Notes under the pieces: model-generated
Databases searched by the model: none
Seen by the model: only the letters and a program-made list of their open reading frames with translations
Told to the model about the DNA's origin: nothing
Shown here: positions 42,703 to 51,749 of the stretch, in pieces
Position numbering within the stretch: the stretch's first letter is position 1
Layout of the letters: every line of letters begins with the position of its first letter
Made by a program: the position numbers and the translations under genes
From: Treponema sp.
GTDB lineage: Bacteria; Spirochaetota; Spirochaetia; Treponematales; Treponemataceae
Direction: 5' to 3'
Assembly (NCBI GenBank): GCA_017549025.1
Contig: JAFYWB010000010.1
Span: forward strand, 20,734-84,733
DNA length: 64,000 bases

Positions 42703-42735
42703 AAAGCCCCCGCACCAGCGGAGGCTTTCTTATTT
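42703..42735. terminator. Bidirectional terminator
   Basis: aaagcccccgc-acca-gcggaggcttt, with T-rich flank cttatttta on the plus strand, between convergent genes. Confidence 0.8.
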
Positions 42736-42749
42736 TAAGTGGACTGGAA

Positions 42750-44033
42750 TTAGGCTATGCTGTCAAAGCCTCGCTGCAGGTCGGCAAGAATGTCATCGAT
42801 GTGTTCAGTACCGATGGACAGACGCACGGTGTTTGGCTTAATGCCCTGTTCTTCCAGCTGAGTGGCAGTAAGCTGACTGTGGGTGGTGGTGGCGGGATGA
42901 ATTACCAGGCTCTTTACGTCTGCCACATTTGCCAGCAGAGAGAACAGCTGCAAGCTATCGATGAACCTAAAGGCTTCTTCTTGGCCACCACGAATCTCCA
43001 TGGTAAAGATGGAGCCACCGCCGTTGGGAAAATATTTCTTGTACAGGTCGTTGTTGGGGTGGCCAGCCAGAGCGGGATGGTTTACCTTTTCTACCAAGGG
43101 ATGGCGAGAAAGGAATTCCAAAACATTGGCGGTGTTTTCTGCATGGCGCTCCATTCGCAGGGAAAGAGTTTCCACACCCTGTAGCAACAAGAAGGCTGCA
43201 AAGGGAGAAATACAAGCTCCCATGTCACGGAGCAAGATGGCACGGATATAGGTTACAAAGGCAGCAGGCCCCGCAGCCTGGGTAAAGGATACACCATGGT
43301 AGCTGGGATTTGGCTGGGCAATGGCAGGATACTTTCCAACAGCGGCCCAATCAAAATTGCCGGAATCCACCACAATTCCACCTAAGGTTGTTCCGTGGCC
43401 GCCAATAAACTTTGTAGCAGAATGAACTACAATATCGGCTCCATGCTCAATGGGACGGAACAAGAAGGGGGTTCCAAAGGTATTGTCCACCACAAGAGGA
43501 ATGCCATGCTTGTGAGCCAAGGCTGCCAAGGCATCTACGTCAGGAATGTCGCTGTTGGGATTGCCCAAGGTTTCGATATACAGACCACGAGTATTTTCCT
43601 GAATGGCAGCCTCCACTTCTGCAAGATTGTGAATGTCCACAAAGCTGGTGGTAATGCCAAAATTCTTCAGGGTATTGGACAAAAGATTGTAGGTGCCGCC
43701 GTAGATGGATTTTTGAGCCACAATGTGACCGCCATTTTGAGCCAGAGCCTGAATTACGTAGGTAATGGCAGCAGAACCAGAAGCCAAAGCCAAGGCTGCT
43801 ACACCACCTTCCAAAGCGGCAATTCGCTGCTCAAAGACAGCCTGGGTTGAATTGGTAAGGCGACTGTAAATATTACCTGGTTCAGAAAGGTTAAAGCGGG
43901 CTGCAGCGTGGGCACAATCCTGGAACACGTAGGATGTGGTGGCATAAATTGGTACCGCACGAGCATCGGTGGCTGGGTCAGGCTGCTCCTGCCCCACGTG
44001 AAGTTGCAAGGTTTCAAATTTGTAGTTAGACAT
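42750..44033 (-). CDS. metY: O-acetylhomoserine sulfhydrylase (MetY)
   Basis: This 427-residue PLP enzyme of the Cys/Met metabolism family makes homocysteine from O-acetylhomoserine and sulfide. The N-terminal FETLQLHVGQ and YATTSYVF, the substrate loop NIYSRLTNSTQ, VVDNTFGTPFLFRP, and the PLP lysine in HSATKFIGGHGTT identify MetY rather than MetB or MetC. The start at 44033 is chosen for ggagg immediately upstream; the frame extends 18 codons further. A consensus promoter lies about 80 bp upstream within a repeated region. Confidence 0.95.
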   Translation of the reverse strand: MSNYKFETLQLHVGQEQPDPATDARAVPIYATTSYVFQDCAHAAARFNLSEPGNIYSRLTNSTQAVFEQRIAALEGGVAALALASGSAAITYVIQALAQNGGHIVAQKSIYGGTYNLLSNTLKNFGITTSFVDIHNLAEVEAAIQENTRGLYIETLGNPNSDIPDVDALAALAHKHGIPLVVDNTFGTPFLFRPIEHGADIVVHSATKFIGGHGTTLGGIVVDSGNFDWAAVGKYPAIAQPNPSYHGVSFTQAAGPAAFVTYIRAILLRDMGACISPFAAFLLLQGVETLSLRMERHAENTANVLEFLSRHPLVEKVNHPALAGHPNNDLYKKYFPNGGGSIFTMEIRGGQEEAFRFIDSLQLFSLLANVADVKSLVIHPATTTHSQLTATQLEEQGIKPNTVRLSIGTEHIDDILADLQRGFDSIA

Positions 44034-44088
44034 TGTATCCTCCAAAAAATTGAGCCAGCTGAACACCATACAAACAGCCGCAAACATT

Positions 44089-44156
44089 TCCTACTAAATC
44101 AATAGGTAAAAGAACTATAGCTATCAAATCCTACTTTGTCAATGGGAAATAGTTCT
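44089..44156. repeat. Paired 28-bp direct repeats over the metY promoter
   Basis: tcctactaaatcaataggta (44089 on) and tcctactttgtcaatgggaa (44129 on) are imperfect 28-bp copies 40 bp apart, one of them covering the -35 box. Outer agaactat / atagttct also form an inverted pair around the promoter. A repressor site is plausible. A second pair of 28-29-bp purine-rich repeats (gaaaaatcatttcgg, gaaaaatgctttccg) follows at 44157-44213. Confidence 0.5.
44114..44142 (-). promoter_or_regulatory. Promoter of metY
   Basis: TTGACA (44137-44142), a 17-bp spacer and TATAGT (44114-44119). The leader of about 75 bases has its own Shine-Dalgarno sequence. Confidence 0.75.
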
Positions 44157-44252
44157 TGAAAAATCATTTCGGGGAAATGCTTCCCGAAAAATGCTTTCCG
44201 AGGAAATGTTTCTTGGAAAATAATTCCTAGCTACACCCCAATGCAGTCTAGC

Positions 44253-44281
44253 TTGTAAAGAAGTCTGATTATTATTACAAT
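44253..44281 (+). promoter_or_regulatory. Leaderless promoter of the 44288 gene
   Basis: TTGTAA (44253-44258), a 17-bp spacer and TACAAT (44276-44281). ATG follows after 6 bases. Confidence 0.6.
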
Positions 44282-44287
44282 GTTCTC

Positions 44288-45301
44288 ATGGTTAAATTCG
44301 TAAAATTATTTATTTTGATTGTTTTGATGATATTGGTGCCCATGGTTATCTTTGCAAATGAAACCACTCTAGAGCAGCAGATGGATGATTACACCCAATC
44401 TATCCGAATCCAGTGGCACAAGAACCCTCTCCGTAGCCTTGAGTCTGACCGCTATTTCAATCCGTGGCTTGATCAGGACTCCTACAATAGTTCTTTCTGG
44501 ATGGGTAGCATCCTGAACATGGATGAGCTCTACGATGCGGAAAAGTTCAAACTAGATTCTGTGGCTTTTTATCATGCTCCAAAACTGGGAACAGAGTTAA
44601 AGGTGTTCAGCCTCCATCTCAAGGAGGGCACCCATCGCTTTAATATCGGTCTAGGCTTCCTTGTGGACTTTACCTTCCTGTTTTATAAGAGTGGTACAGA
44701 TCAGCTGTATGGAAAGAGCTTCTTGTTTGGCAGTGTTGTACAGGTTGAGCCTGTCATTGATTATATCTACAAGGATAAGTTTCGCTTTAGAGTTTCTCCG
44801 GTAAAGCATATCTGCTACCACATGGGAGGTGACATTCTAGGAGATCCCACCCTCTACGACAGAAGTGTGGAAGAGTTCCGGGATGTGGGCTTTGAGCAGA
44901 TTCATATGTCGGCAGCCTATCGTTGGGGATGGTTCACCTTCCATGGAGGTCTTTCTTCAGCTTATACGGCCCACAGTGCATCAAATGTAGCGAATGTGCT
45001 GAATCTGAATGTTGGTACCGAGTTTCGTTTTCCTATCTGGGGAGAAATGAACTTGTTGGTAGGTCTGGTAACAGGAACAAACTTCGATATTATCAATACT
45101 ATCACCCGTCCAACCGCCGGCACAGGCTACACTGTTACAGAAGCATCCTATGAGTGGACTCCCATTGTGTCTGCTGGACTTGGGCTTGAAATTTACCGCA
45201 TGGTGTTCGGACTGAAGTATGAAATGCAGCGTTCTCGCCAGATATACGCCTTCCGAAAGATGGAGCACCGCCTCGGTTTGTCCGTCAATCTCTTCATCTA
45301 A
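44288..45301 (+). CDS. Predicted outer-membrane beta-barrel protein
   Basis: The 337-residue product has a signal peptide (MVKFVKLFILIVLMILVPMVIFA cut near FAN) and no lipobox. The mature protein alternates strands with many aromatic girdles: FSLHLKEGTHRFNIGLGFLV, WGWFTFHGGLSSAYTAHSA, VLNLNVGTEFRFP. It ends in the C-terminal strand HRLGLSVNLFI, whose last residues alternate in the way OMP assembly signals do. It somewhat recalls DUF1207-type barrels, but I cannot assign it. It is a single gene. Confidence 0.7.
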   Translation: MVKFVKLFILIVLMILVPMVIFANETTLEQQMDDYTQSIRIQWHKNPLRSLESDRYFNPWLDQDSYNSSFWMGSILNMDELYDAEKFKLDSVAFYHAPKLGTELKVFSLHLKEGTHRFNIGLGFLVDFTFLFYKSGTDQLYGKSFLFGSVVQVEPVIDYIYKDKFRFRVSPVKHICYHMGGDILGDPTLYDRSVEEFRDVGFEQIHMSAAYRWGWFTFHGGLSSAYTAHSASNVANVLNLNVGTEFRFPIWGEMNLLVGLVTGTNFDIINTITRPTAGTGYTVTEASYEWTPIVSAGLGLEIYRMVFGLKYEMQRSRQIYAFRKMEHRLGLSVNLFI

Positions 45302-45367
45302 GCTCGACAGCTTTTGGCATGAACTACTGACAGTTAAATTTCTCTTCCCCCAAGGCTTTTAATGTAG

Positions 45368-45373
45368 TATATT
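45368..45373 (+). promoter_or_regulatory. -10 box of a leaderless nagA promoter
   Basis: TATATT lies 6 bases before the ATG at 45380. No Shine-Dalgarno sequence; the -35 region is weak. Confidence 0.45.
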
Positions 45374-45379
45374 AGTTTT

Positions 45380-46591
45380 ATGACACACTTTAAAACAGAT
45401 TATGCTATTATTAATGCAGAGCTGGTAGTTGGACACATTGACGTACCAGCAAATAGTTCCCCCACCGATGAGATTTTACACAAGGCAGGACTCATCATAC
45501 AACAGGGAAAAATTCAGGAGATTTTTGCCGATTCCACAGAAGCTCAAGCCCAGGCACAAAAGCTGGGACTAGAAATTATAGATGCCCAAGGCGCCTATCT
45601 TGGCCCAGGACTTATCGACATGCACATCCACGGCTGTGGTGGCACCGATACAGGCCAGGAAGACCTGCAAGCCGCTCTGGAAACCATGGCCCAATTCCTG
45701 GCTCAGCGGGGAATTACCAGCTTTCAGCCAGCAGTTTTCCCCAGCGTGGAAGTTATGGCAAAGGCTCAAGCTGCTTTGGAAGCAAGCCCTCTAGCCGCCT
45801 ACCACGTTTGCTCCATTTACAACGAAGGCCCTTTCATTGCCTTGGAAAAGAAGGGGGGCCTTCCTGCAGAAAGTCTGCGGGATTTCACGGCAGAATACAT
45901 GGAGCAGCTTTTGTCCTTCCGCCATCCAACAACAAAACGAACCTTGCTGGGTACCATGACAGTGGCTCCTGAGCTTGCAGGTGCAGATGAAGCTTGGAAT
46001 ATGGCTGCACAATCTGGTTCTAAGGTTGCCTGGGGACATTCAGCCTCCTATGCAGACATGCTTCCTGCAAACAAGGGTGTTCACCTAACCCACATCTTCA
46101 ACGCCATGAACGGCATCGACCACCGCCGCCCCGGACTGGCCATTGTGCCCTTCCTGAAGCAGTATCAAGACGCCACCTACGAGCTGATTGCAGACACCGT
46201 TCACGTGAACCAGCGCACCATGGAGTTTTTGATTCACAGCCTAGGAACAGATCGTTTGTGCTTGATTTCAGATGCAATGGCGGCGGCAGGCATGGGCCCC
46301 GGCGAATCAGTATATTTGGGACGACAGGTTATTTGTGACGGAAAGGTAAGCCGCTACAAGGAGGGCAACATCCTCATCGGTTCTGCCATGCTGACCCACG
46401 ACACCGGCCGCCAGCTGGTGGAAGCAGGCCTCATCGACGTGGCTGAATTCTTCCGCATTGCTAGCACAAATCCTGCCCGTGTTTTGGGCCTTACCGACCG
46501 AGGTGCAATCCAAGTTGGCCGCCGTGCTGATTTTGTCCTGCTGAACAGCAGTCTGCAGGTACAGGATGTATTTATCGGTAGAACAAACTAA
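45380..46591 (+). CDS. nagA: N-acetylglucosamine-6-phosphate deacetylase
   Basis: NagA removes acetate from GlcNAc-6-phosphate, feeding amino-sugar breakdown or recycling of cell-wall sugars. The 403-residue amidohydrolase-fold protein has the metal motif GLIDMHIHGCGG, the NEGPFI loop, GHSASYADM, HIFNAMNGIDHRRPG, the catalytic ISDAMAAAGMGPG and the C-terminal NPARVLGL. No nagB or nagE is adjacent. Confidence 0.95.
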   Translation: MTHFKTDYAIINAELVVGHIDVPANSSPTDEILHKAGLIIQQGKIQEIFADSTEAQAQAQKLGLEIIDAQGAYLGPGLIDMHIHGCGGTDTGQEDLQAALETMAQFLAQRGITSFQPAVFPSVEVMAKAQAALEASPLAAYHVCSIYNEGPFIALEKKGGLPAESLRDFTAEYMEQLLSFRHPTTKRTLLGTMTVAPELAGADEAWNMAAQSGSKVAWGHSASYADMLPANKGVHLTHIFNAMNGIDHRRPGLAIVPFLKQYQDATYELIADTVHVNQRTMEFLIHSLGTDRLCLISDAMAAAGMGPGESVYLGRQVICDGKVSRYKEGNILIGSAMLTHDTGRQLVEAGLIDVAEFFRIASTNPARVLGLTDRGAIQVGRRADFVLLNSSLQVQDVFIGRTN

Positions 46592-46674
46592 TACTATCAG
46601 GTGGGAAAGGTGATTTACACTGATTCCACCTGTGATATAATTGAAGAAGGCACTGTACATCAAAGGAGTTCACC

Positions 46675-47418
46675 ATGAAACGAAATTGCTTTTTAGTTTT
46701 TATCCTTATGCTGGTTTTGCTGATTTCCGCTTGTTCCTCTAAAACAGAGCAAGCAAAGCTTCAGTCAGATGTGGGACAAAACACGGCCGTTGCACAGGAA
46801 ACTCCTCCTTCTCAAAAAAAAGAATACCAGACGCAGGTTGCCATCATCGGTATGAACGACCAAGCTCTGGAAGCTGCTACCAGCGCATTGGAATACGGCT
46901 GTCAGTCCGTGCTGATTTTTGCCAACGGCCAGCCCATAGCCAGCGACACTATTTCCGCCCATCCTGAGCTTACCTTTGTTACCGAGGGTGTGGCTCAAGG
47001 TATTCTCATGACCACAGATGGAGCCATTCGAGGAATCAATGGTCTTTACGAAGGAAATTCCCTGTCCATTCGCTGTAGCACAGTGATTTTGGCAGACAAT
47101 CCCCAGCGGCCAGAGGTGGCGTCCTTAGTGGCATTCCTATCTCAAGATGAAAAGGGCAATCTCCATGCAGACAACAAGGGTCAGCTCCTGCGGGAAAACA
47201 CCGCTGCTCAGGGAGTTCCCACAAAATGTGGCGTTCCCCTCACAGTGGCTGGTTCAGAGGATGAGCTTCCCTCTGGATTGGTTCCTGTGGCAGGCTTGTA
47301 TGCTCTGTCTTCAGCCTTGGGAACTAACGCCCAAACCCTTCCCCCTGCGGAGCTGGGAAAATTAGTGGCTGCCAAGCAAAAAATGAGTGGCATACAGCTT
47401 ATTTCCTTGAACAACTAG
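46675..47418 (+). CDS. Lipoprotein with degenerate flavoprotein-like domain
   Basis: The 247-residue protein has a lipobox ending LISAC (Cys20). The mature part reads like a shortened fumarate-reductase/BaiN-type FAD domain. VAIIGMNDQALEAATSALEY sits where a GxGxxG dinucleotide motif would be, but the glycines are lost. TTDGAIRGINGLY, TVILAD and VPVAGLYALSSALG sit where the later FAD-binding strands occur. So FAD binding is doubtful. The polyferredoxin gene follows 4 bp downstream. It may be an electron-transfer partner that has lost catalysis. aaaggag precedes the ATG. Confidence 0.6.
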   Translation: MKRNCFLVFILMLVLLISACSSKTEQAKLQSDVGQNTAVAQETPPSQKKEYQTQVAIIGMNDQALEAATSALEYGCQSVLIFANGQPIASDTISAHPELTFVTEGVAQGILMTTDGAIRGINGLYEGNSLSIRCSTVILADNPQRPEVASLVAFLSQDEKGNLHADNKGQLLRENTAAQGVPTKCGVPLTVAGSEDELPSGLVPVAGLYALSSALGTNAQTLPPAELGKLVAAKQKMSGIQLISLNN

Positions 47419-47422
47419 CACC

Positions 47423-48451
47423 ATGATTACAAAGGGAATTGTCGGTCGCCTCACAAAGCAGCTGGTGGAAGAAGCCCATCCTAGGGTGGATTCTTCCTGC
47501 TGCATTAACGAAATTCAGCAAAAAAAGCACTGCGGTTTGTGCAAGGCAGCCTGCCATGTTTCAGCCTTAGACAACATCACTTGCCCCGACTTTACCCACT
47601 GCGACGACTGTGGCATTTGCGTAGCCCATTGTCCAGCTCAAGTTTTTATCAATTCTCTCGGCCTTACCCAAAAGCTTATAACCTTGGTGGAAAACACCAA
47701 CCAAACCATTACACTGAGCTGCCATCACAGCGAAAAGGAAGCTGACTGCAAGCTTTCCTGTCTTGCAGCCTATCCTTGGGAAGTGCTAGCCAGTCTTGTG
47801 GTAAGCAACAATCTCATTTCCTTTGTGCCGGGAGAGTGCGACACCTGTCCTCACAAAAGCCAGATGTTGCTTTTTGAACGAAGCCTTTCCCAACTAAAAT
47901 CCTTTTTGGGAGAAGAAGCCTACAAAACCATCTTTAGCGAAAATCAAAAACCGCAGCTTAAAAGCCGACGAGAAGCCTTTTCTAGCCTCTTCCGTCAGGG
48001 AGGCCGCTCTGCCTTGAATCTTTTGCCAGAGGAATTGCGTTCTTCTCCCGACAAAAACCTGTGGCGAAAGGTGTTACTTCATAGTCTGACCTCCCAAAAT
48101 CCCAGCAAACACACAGCCCACTGGATTACCCCCATCATTCAAGAAGATTGCAAGGCCTGTGGCATTTGCGAAAAGCTTTGTCCCAACAAGGCTCTCCGCA
48201 TTGTATTGGGAGAAGACAAGCAATTTTACCTTACCCACTTTAGCTGGAAATGCCAGGGCTGTGGCCTTTGTGCTGCAGCCTGTCCTTGGAAATGCATCAC
48301 AGAATTTGGCCGTGTAGCACTGGAGCCAGCCCACCGTCCTGTAGTCACTAAAACAAAGGCAAAAGTATGCAGCCATTGCTCCAATCCCGCCTACGGAGAG
48401 CTGGAGCTCTGCATCGAATGCTCCATCAAGCAGCGAGAAGGAAGCCTTTAA
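47423..48451 (+). CDS. Multi-cluster 4Fe-4S ferredoxin-like protein
   Basis: The 342-residue soluble protein carries several cysteine clusters. An N-terminal set has CGLCKAAC and CDDCGICVAHCP. A middle region of single cysteines (CHHSEKEADCKLSC, CDTCPHK) recalls hydrogenase-type or NapF/DsrM-like reducers. A C-terminal classic pair follows (CKACGICEKLCPNKAL, CQGCGLCAAACPWKC), and a last CSHCSNPAYGELELCIEC may bind zinc or iron. At least three 4Fe-4S clusters are likely, so it is an electron carrier. Cotranscribed with the lipoprotein and just upstream of the molybdoenzyme operon; a role in the same electron path is inferred. Confidence 0.82.
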   Translation: MITKGIVGRLTKQLVEEAHPRVDSSCCINEIQQKKHCGLCKAACHVSALDNITCPDFTHCDDCGICVAHCPAQVFINSLGLTQKLITLVENTNQTITLSCHHSEKEADCKLSCLAAYPWEVLASLVVSNNLISFVPGECDTCPHKSQMLLFERSLSQLKSFLGEEAYKTIFSENQKPQLKSRREAFSSLFRQGGRSALNLLPEELRSSPDKNLWRKVLLHSLTSQNPSKHTAHWITPIIQEDCKACGICEKLCPNKALRIVLGEDKQFYLTHFSWKCQGCGLCAAACPWKCITEFGRVALEPAHRPVVTKTKAKVCSHCSNPAYGELELCIECSIKQREGSL

Positions 48452-48496
48452 TCCCCCCCCCTCAACTATCAATTACTTCAATAAATCTTTATATAA

Positions 48497-48525
48497 TTGA
48501 CATTTAATTATTCTTAGATTAAACT
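48497..48525 (+). promoter_or_regulatory. Promoter of the molybdoenzyme operon
   Basis: TTGACA (48497-48502), a 17-bp spacer and TAAACT (48520-48525), 35 bp before the first gene. Confidence 0.65.
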
Positions 48526-48559
48526 TTAATGATATATTTTTACACAAAGGAGTTTGAAG

Positions 48560-48856
48560 ATGAAGAGACATGGAAAAGCTCTTTCCGTACTGGTTCTTCT
48601 CTTTGCAGCCCTCTGTATCACCCTGCTGGCATCCTGTTCTGCCAGCGAAAAGGGTGTAGAAGCAGCAAAGAAGGCCACTGAAGCAGCCGTCACAAATCAG
48701 GTTGGATCTGTAGACAGTTACACCGGTGTAGTAAATCCTACCCTCGATGCAAACTATCATCAGACACCAGAAGAGGCTCAACGGTATGGAGCTCAGATGG
48801 AGGAGATTCTCACCAATGGCTTAGGTGCAGACCGAGTTCTGCAGTCAGGTATCTAA
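48560..48856 (+). CDS. Small lipoprotein, first gene of the molybdoenzyme operon
   Basis: The 98-residue protein has a signal peptide and a lipobox LLASC. The mature 70 residues begin SASEKGVEAAKKATEAAV and continue to YTGVVNPTLDANYHQTPEE, without cysteine or a known domain. The start at 48560 follows aaggag; an in-frame TTG two codons earlier is less likely. It stands directly before the TorD-like chaperone gene, so it probably serves the same enzyme, perhaps as a periplasmic partner. Unknown otherwise. Confidence 0.7.
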   Translation: MKRHGKALSVLVLLFAALCITLLASCSASEKGVEAAKKATEAAVTNQVGSVDSYTGVVNPTLDANYHQTPEEAQRYGAQMEEILTNGLGADRVLQSGI

Positions 48857-48879
48857 GGTCAAGGTGTAGGACGCATTCC

Positions 48880-49488
48880 ATGAAAAATTCCATTCAACAG
48901 ATTCAACAAGAGATGACACCGTGGATTTTGCTTTTGCAAAAATATTATCAGGGACATCTGTGTAATTTGGATACAGCCACTTGGGAAGAAATCATTCAGG
49001 CATTGCAGGCCGAACCCACTGCAACCATGGCACCCATGGCAGAAGCATTGGAAGCTTTGGCCGCAACGAATGACAGCCAGAAGCAAGAAATGAAATACGA
49101 TTTCAACAGCTTGTTTATTGGCCCCGATGTGTTAAAGGCTCCACCCTACGAGTCCTGCTATCTAAATCCAGAACGCACCTTGATGCAAGCAGAAACCCTG
49201 CGTGTCCGTGCAAAATACCATGAAGCCGGTCTGGAGATTGCCCAAAAGAATGTGGAGCCAGATGACTTTATGGGCTTTGAGCTGGAATTCCTGCTGTACT
49301 TACTCAGCAGTGAATCAGAAGCACACCACAATCTGATTCCCCAGTTCATGCAGGAGCACTTGTTGGTATGGTACAAGCCCCATCTGGAAGCCATCAGGAA
49401 CAATACCCAGCATCCAATCTGCTTGTCCATGGCCCGTATTCTGGAAGGAATTATGGAATACTTCACCACAATGATTAATCACGTCTAG
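48880..49488 (+). CDS. TorD/DmsD-family molybdoenzyme chaperone
   Basis: The 202-residue all-helical cytoplasmic protein has the family core YDFNSLFIGPDVLKAPPYES (residues 66-85). Such chaperones bind the Tat signal of a molybdoenzyme and hold it until the cofactor is inserted. The gene lies 14 bp before the Tat-type oxidoreductase gene, the classical arrangement. Confidence 0.88.
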   Translation: MKNSIQQIQQEMTPWILLLQKYYQGHLCNLDTATWEEIIQALQAEPTATMAPMAEALEALAATNDSQKQEMKYDFNSLFIGPDVLKAPPYESCYLNPERTLMQAETLRVRAKYHEAGLEIAQKNVEPDDFMGFELEFLLYLLSSESEAHHNLIPQFMQEHLLVWYKPHLEAIRNNTQHPICLSMARILEGIMEYFTTMINHV

Positions 49489-49502
49489 GAGGATTGCTAA
49501 TA

Positions 49503-51701
49503 ATGCACGCTGAAATTACGAGAAGAACATTTCTAAAGGGTGCCGCAGCCACAGGTGTTTTGGCAGGATTGGGAGGAGTAACCGCATCTTCCTTTGCTGC
49601 AACAAATACCAGCAGTGGAAGCAAGAATGTTAAGAAAACCTACAACTGTTGCCCCCGCAACTGCTATGACACATGTTCCATCATCACCACTGTAGAAGAC
49701 GGTGTCATCAAGTTTGTAACAGGAAACCCTGAAAACACCTACACTAACGGTCGCCTTTGTGTAAAGGGATATACCTATCCCCGCCGAGTCTACTCTCCCG
49801 ACCGAGTAAAATATCCCATGAAGCAAACCGCCAAGGGAAGCGGCAAGTGGGAACAAATCAGCTGGGATGAAGCTTTTGACATCATCGCCAAAAAAATCAT
49901 CGAAATCCGCAACGAATACGGCAACACATTGGGAGTTTGTCTCAACAAGTACAGCGGTAACTTCAATGTCTTGACCTACGGTATTGAAGGAATGATGTCC
50001 AGCTTTGGACACACCACCCGTATTCAGGGAACTCCCTGTTGGCCTGCTGGTATCGACAGCCAGACCTTTGACATGGGAACCATCGTCAACTCCGACCCAG
50101 AAAGCTTTGCCCTGTCCAAGATGATTATCGTATGGGGAGCAAACCCAGCTTGGTGTTCCGTTCACTCCATGCACATCATTCAGAAGGCCAAGGAAAACGG
50201 CTGTAAGGTTGTATTCATTGACCCTGTAATGACAGCTTCCGCCTCCAAGGCAGATGAGTTCATCGAAATTAAAACAAGTACCGACGGTGCTTTGGCTCTT
50301 GGTATGTGCCGCTACATCATCGACAACAACCTGCAGGATGATGCTTGGATGGCAGCTAACTCCATCGGCTACAAGGAATTCATCGATTACGTTAAGAAGA
50401 ACATCACCGTAGAATGGGCCGCAGAAAAGACTGGTGTACCTGCCAAGGTTATTGAACGATTGGCTCACGAATATGCCACCACTCAGCCTGCCGCCATCTG
50501 GATTGGATACGGAATGCAGCGCCACGCCAACGGTGGAGCCAACGTTCGTGCCATTGATGCCTTGGCTGCTCTCTGCGGAAACGTAGGAAAGCTGGGAGCC
50601 GGTGCAAACTACGCTCAGCTGGACAGCTGGGGATTCAACTATGCCGCCATGGTGGATTCTCCTGCCAACACAGACAACGTAGCTTCTGATCGCTACATCA
50701 ACATCAACAACTTTGCCGCAGACCTGCTAAACATCAACAACAACCTGAAGAATCCTCCAGTAAAATTGTTGTGGGTAGCTTGTCGTAACCCCATGAGCCA
50801 GGACCCCGAAGCTGGCTTGGTAGAAAAGGCCTTTAAGTCCGTAGACTTGGTTGTTACCGTTGACCAGTTCTTCAACAAGTCCGTACAAATGTCCGACATC
50901 GTATTGCCCGTTTGTACCATCTTTGAAACTTGGGGACTCCATGCCAGCTACTGGCACTACTGGATGAACGGAAACGAACCTGCCATTGAGCAGATGTACG
51001 AGTCAAAGAGCGACGTAGAAATCGCCATGGGCTTGGCCAAGAAGATGAATTCTATTCAGCCAGGTTCTTGTACCTTCATTACCGACAGAACTGTTGAAGA
51101 ATGGTGTTCACGTGAAATGTCCGACGCCTTCAAGCAGAACTTTGGCTTCTCCGACTGGAAGGAAATCTTCCAGAAGGGAACAGTAAAGGTAAAGGGCTAC
51201 GATGCAGCTTGGGCAGACGGCAAGTTCCGCACACCATCTGGCAAGTACGAGTTCTATTCCCAGAAGGCAGCCTCCACTGGCAACCACCTGTTGCCCGTAT
51301 ATCGTGAGGCTTTGCAGAACAACGACCCTGTATACAATGTTCGTGCCATTACTCCTCACTGGAAGTATGGTCTCCATTCTCAGTTCCAGAACTTGGACTG
51401 GATGGCAAATATTCACAACGAACCCTTTGTGGAAATCAACCCTGTTCTGGCAGCAGAAAAGGGCATTCAGAATGGGGATGCAGTAAAGGTTGCCAGCTCC
51501 ATCGGTCACCTGGTACTGAAGGCTAGAATTACTGCCAATGTTCCCAAGGATGAAGTTGTTATCTACGAAGCTTGGTACAAGGACAATCCTTTCAACGTAA
51601 ACTACATTGTTAAGGCAATTCCTGCTGACATGGGTGTTTACGCCACTGGACAGCCTGGTGTTTCTTTCCACGACACCTTCGTAAGCGTGGAAAAAGCCTA
51701 A
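49503..51701 (+). CDS. Tat-exported molybdopterin oxidoreductase, catalytic subunit (DMSO reductase family)
   Basis: The 732-residue protein begins with a twin-arginine signal (EITRRTFLKGAAATGVLAG). The 4Fe-4S motif CCPRNCYDTCS, closed by RLCVKG, is of the C-x3-C-x3-C type. Mo-bis-MGD-binding segments include WGANPAWCSVHS and the C-terminal NPVLAAEKGIQNGDAVKVAS. Near the expected molybdenum ligand the sequence is QGTPCWPAGID, so the ligand may be Cys rather than the Ser of DMSO reductase; this is inference. The substrate is unknown: DMSO, TMAO, thiosulfate, polysulfide or arsenate/selenate are all possible for this group. The start at 49503 follows aggagg. Confidence 0.92.
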   Translation: MHAEITRRTFLKGAAATGVLAGLGGVTASSFAATNTSSGSKNVKKTYNCCPRNCYDTCSIITTVEDGVIKFVTGNPENTYTNGRLCVKGYTYPRRVYSPDRVKYPMKQTAKGSGKWEQISWDEAFDIIAKKIIEIRNEYGNTLGVCLNKYSGNFNVLTYGIEGMMSSFGHTTRIQGTPCWPAGIDSQTFDMGTIVNSDPESFALSKMIIVWGANPAWCSVHSMHIIQKAKENGCKVVFIDPVMTASASKADEFIEIKTSTDGALALGMCRYIIDNNLQDDAWMAANSIGYKEFIDYVKKNITVEWAAEKTGVPAKVIERLAHEYATTQPAAIWIGYGMQRHANGGANVRAIDALAALCGNVGKLGAGANYAQLDSWGFNYAAMVDSPANTDNVASDRYININNFAADLLNINNNLKNPPVKLLWVACRNPMSQDPEAGLVEKAFKSVDLVVTVDQFFNKSVQMSDIVLPVCTIFETWGLHASYWHYWMNGNEPAIEQMYESKSDVEIAMGLAKKMNSIQPGSCTFITDRTVEEWCSREMSDAFKQNFGFSDWKEIFQKGTVKVKGYDAAWADGKFRTPSGKYEFYSQKAASTGNHLLPVYREALQNNDPVYNVRAITPHWKYGLHSQFQNLDWMANIHNEPFVEINPVLAAEKGIQNGDAVKVASSIGHLVLKARITANVPKDEVVIYEAWYKDNPFNVNYIVKAIPADMGVYATGQPGVSFHDTFVSVEKA

Positions 51702-51749
51702 GCTTTACAATGAATGGATTTGTTTTAGTCAACGTTAGGAGGATAGAGA

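Noticed and set aside
44157..44213. SAM riboswitch before metY
   Set aside because: The purine-rich repeats do not form a SAM-I or SAM-II core and lie upstream of the promoter.
49533..50525. 330-residue minus-strand open frame
   Set aside because: Antisense shadow of the molybdoenzyme gene, which has clear motifs; the reverse frame has no ribosome site or domain.
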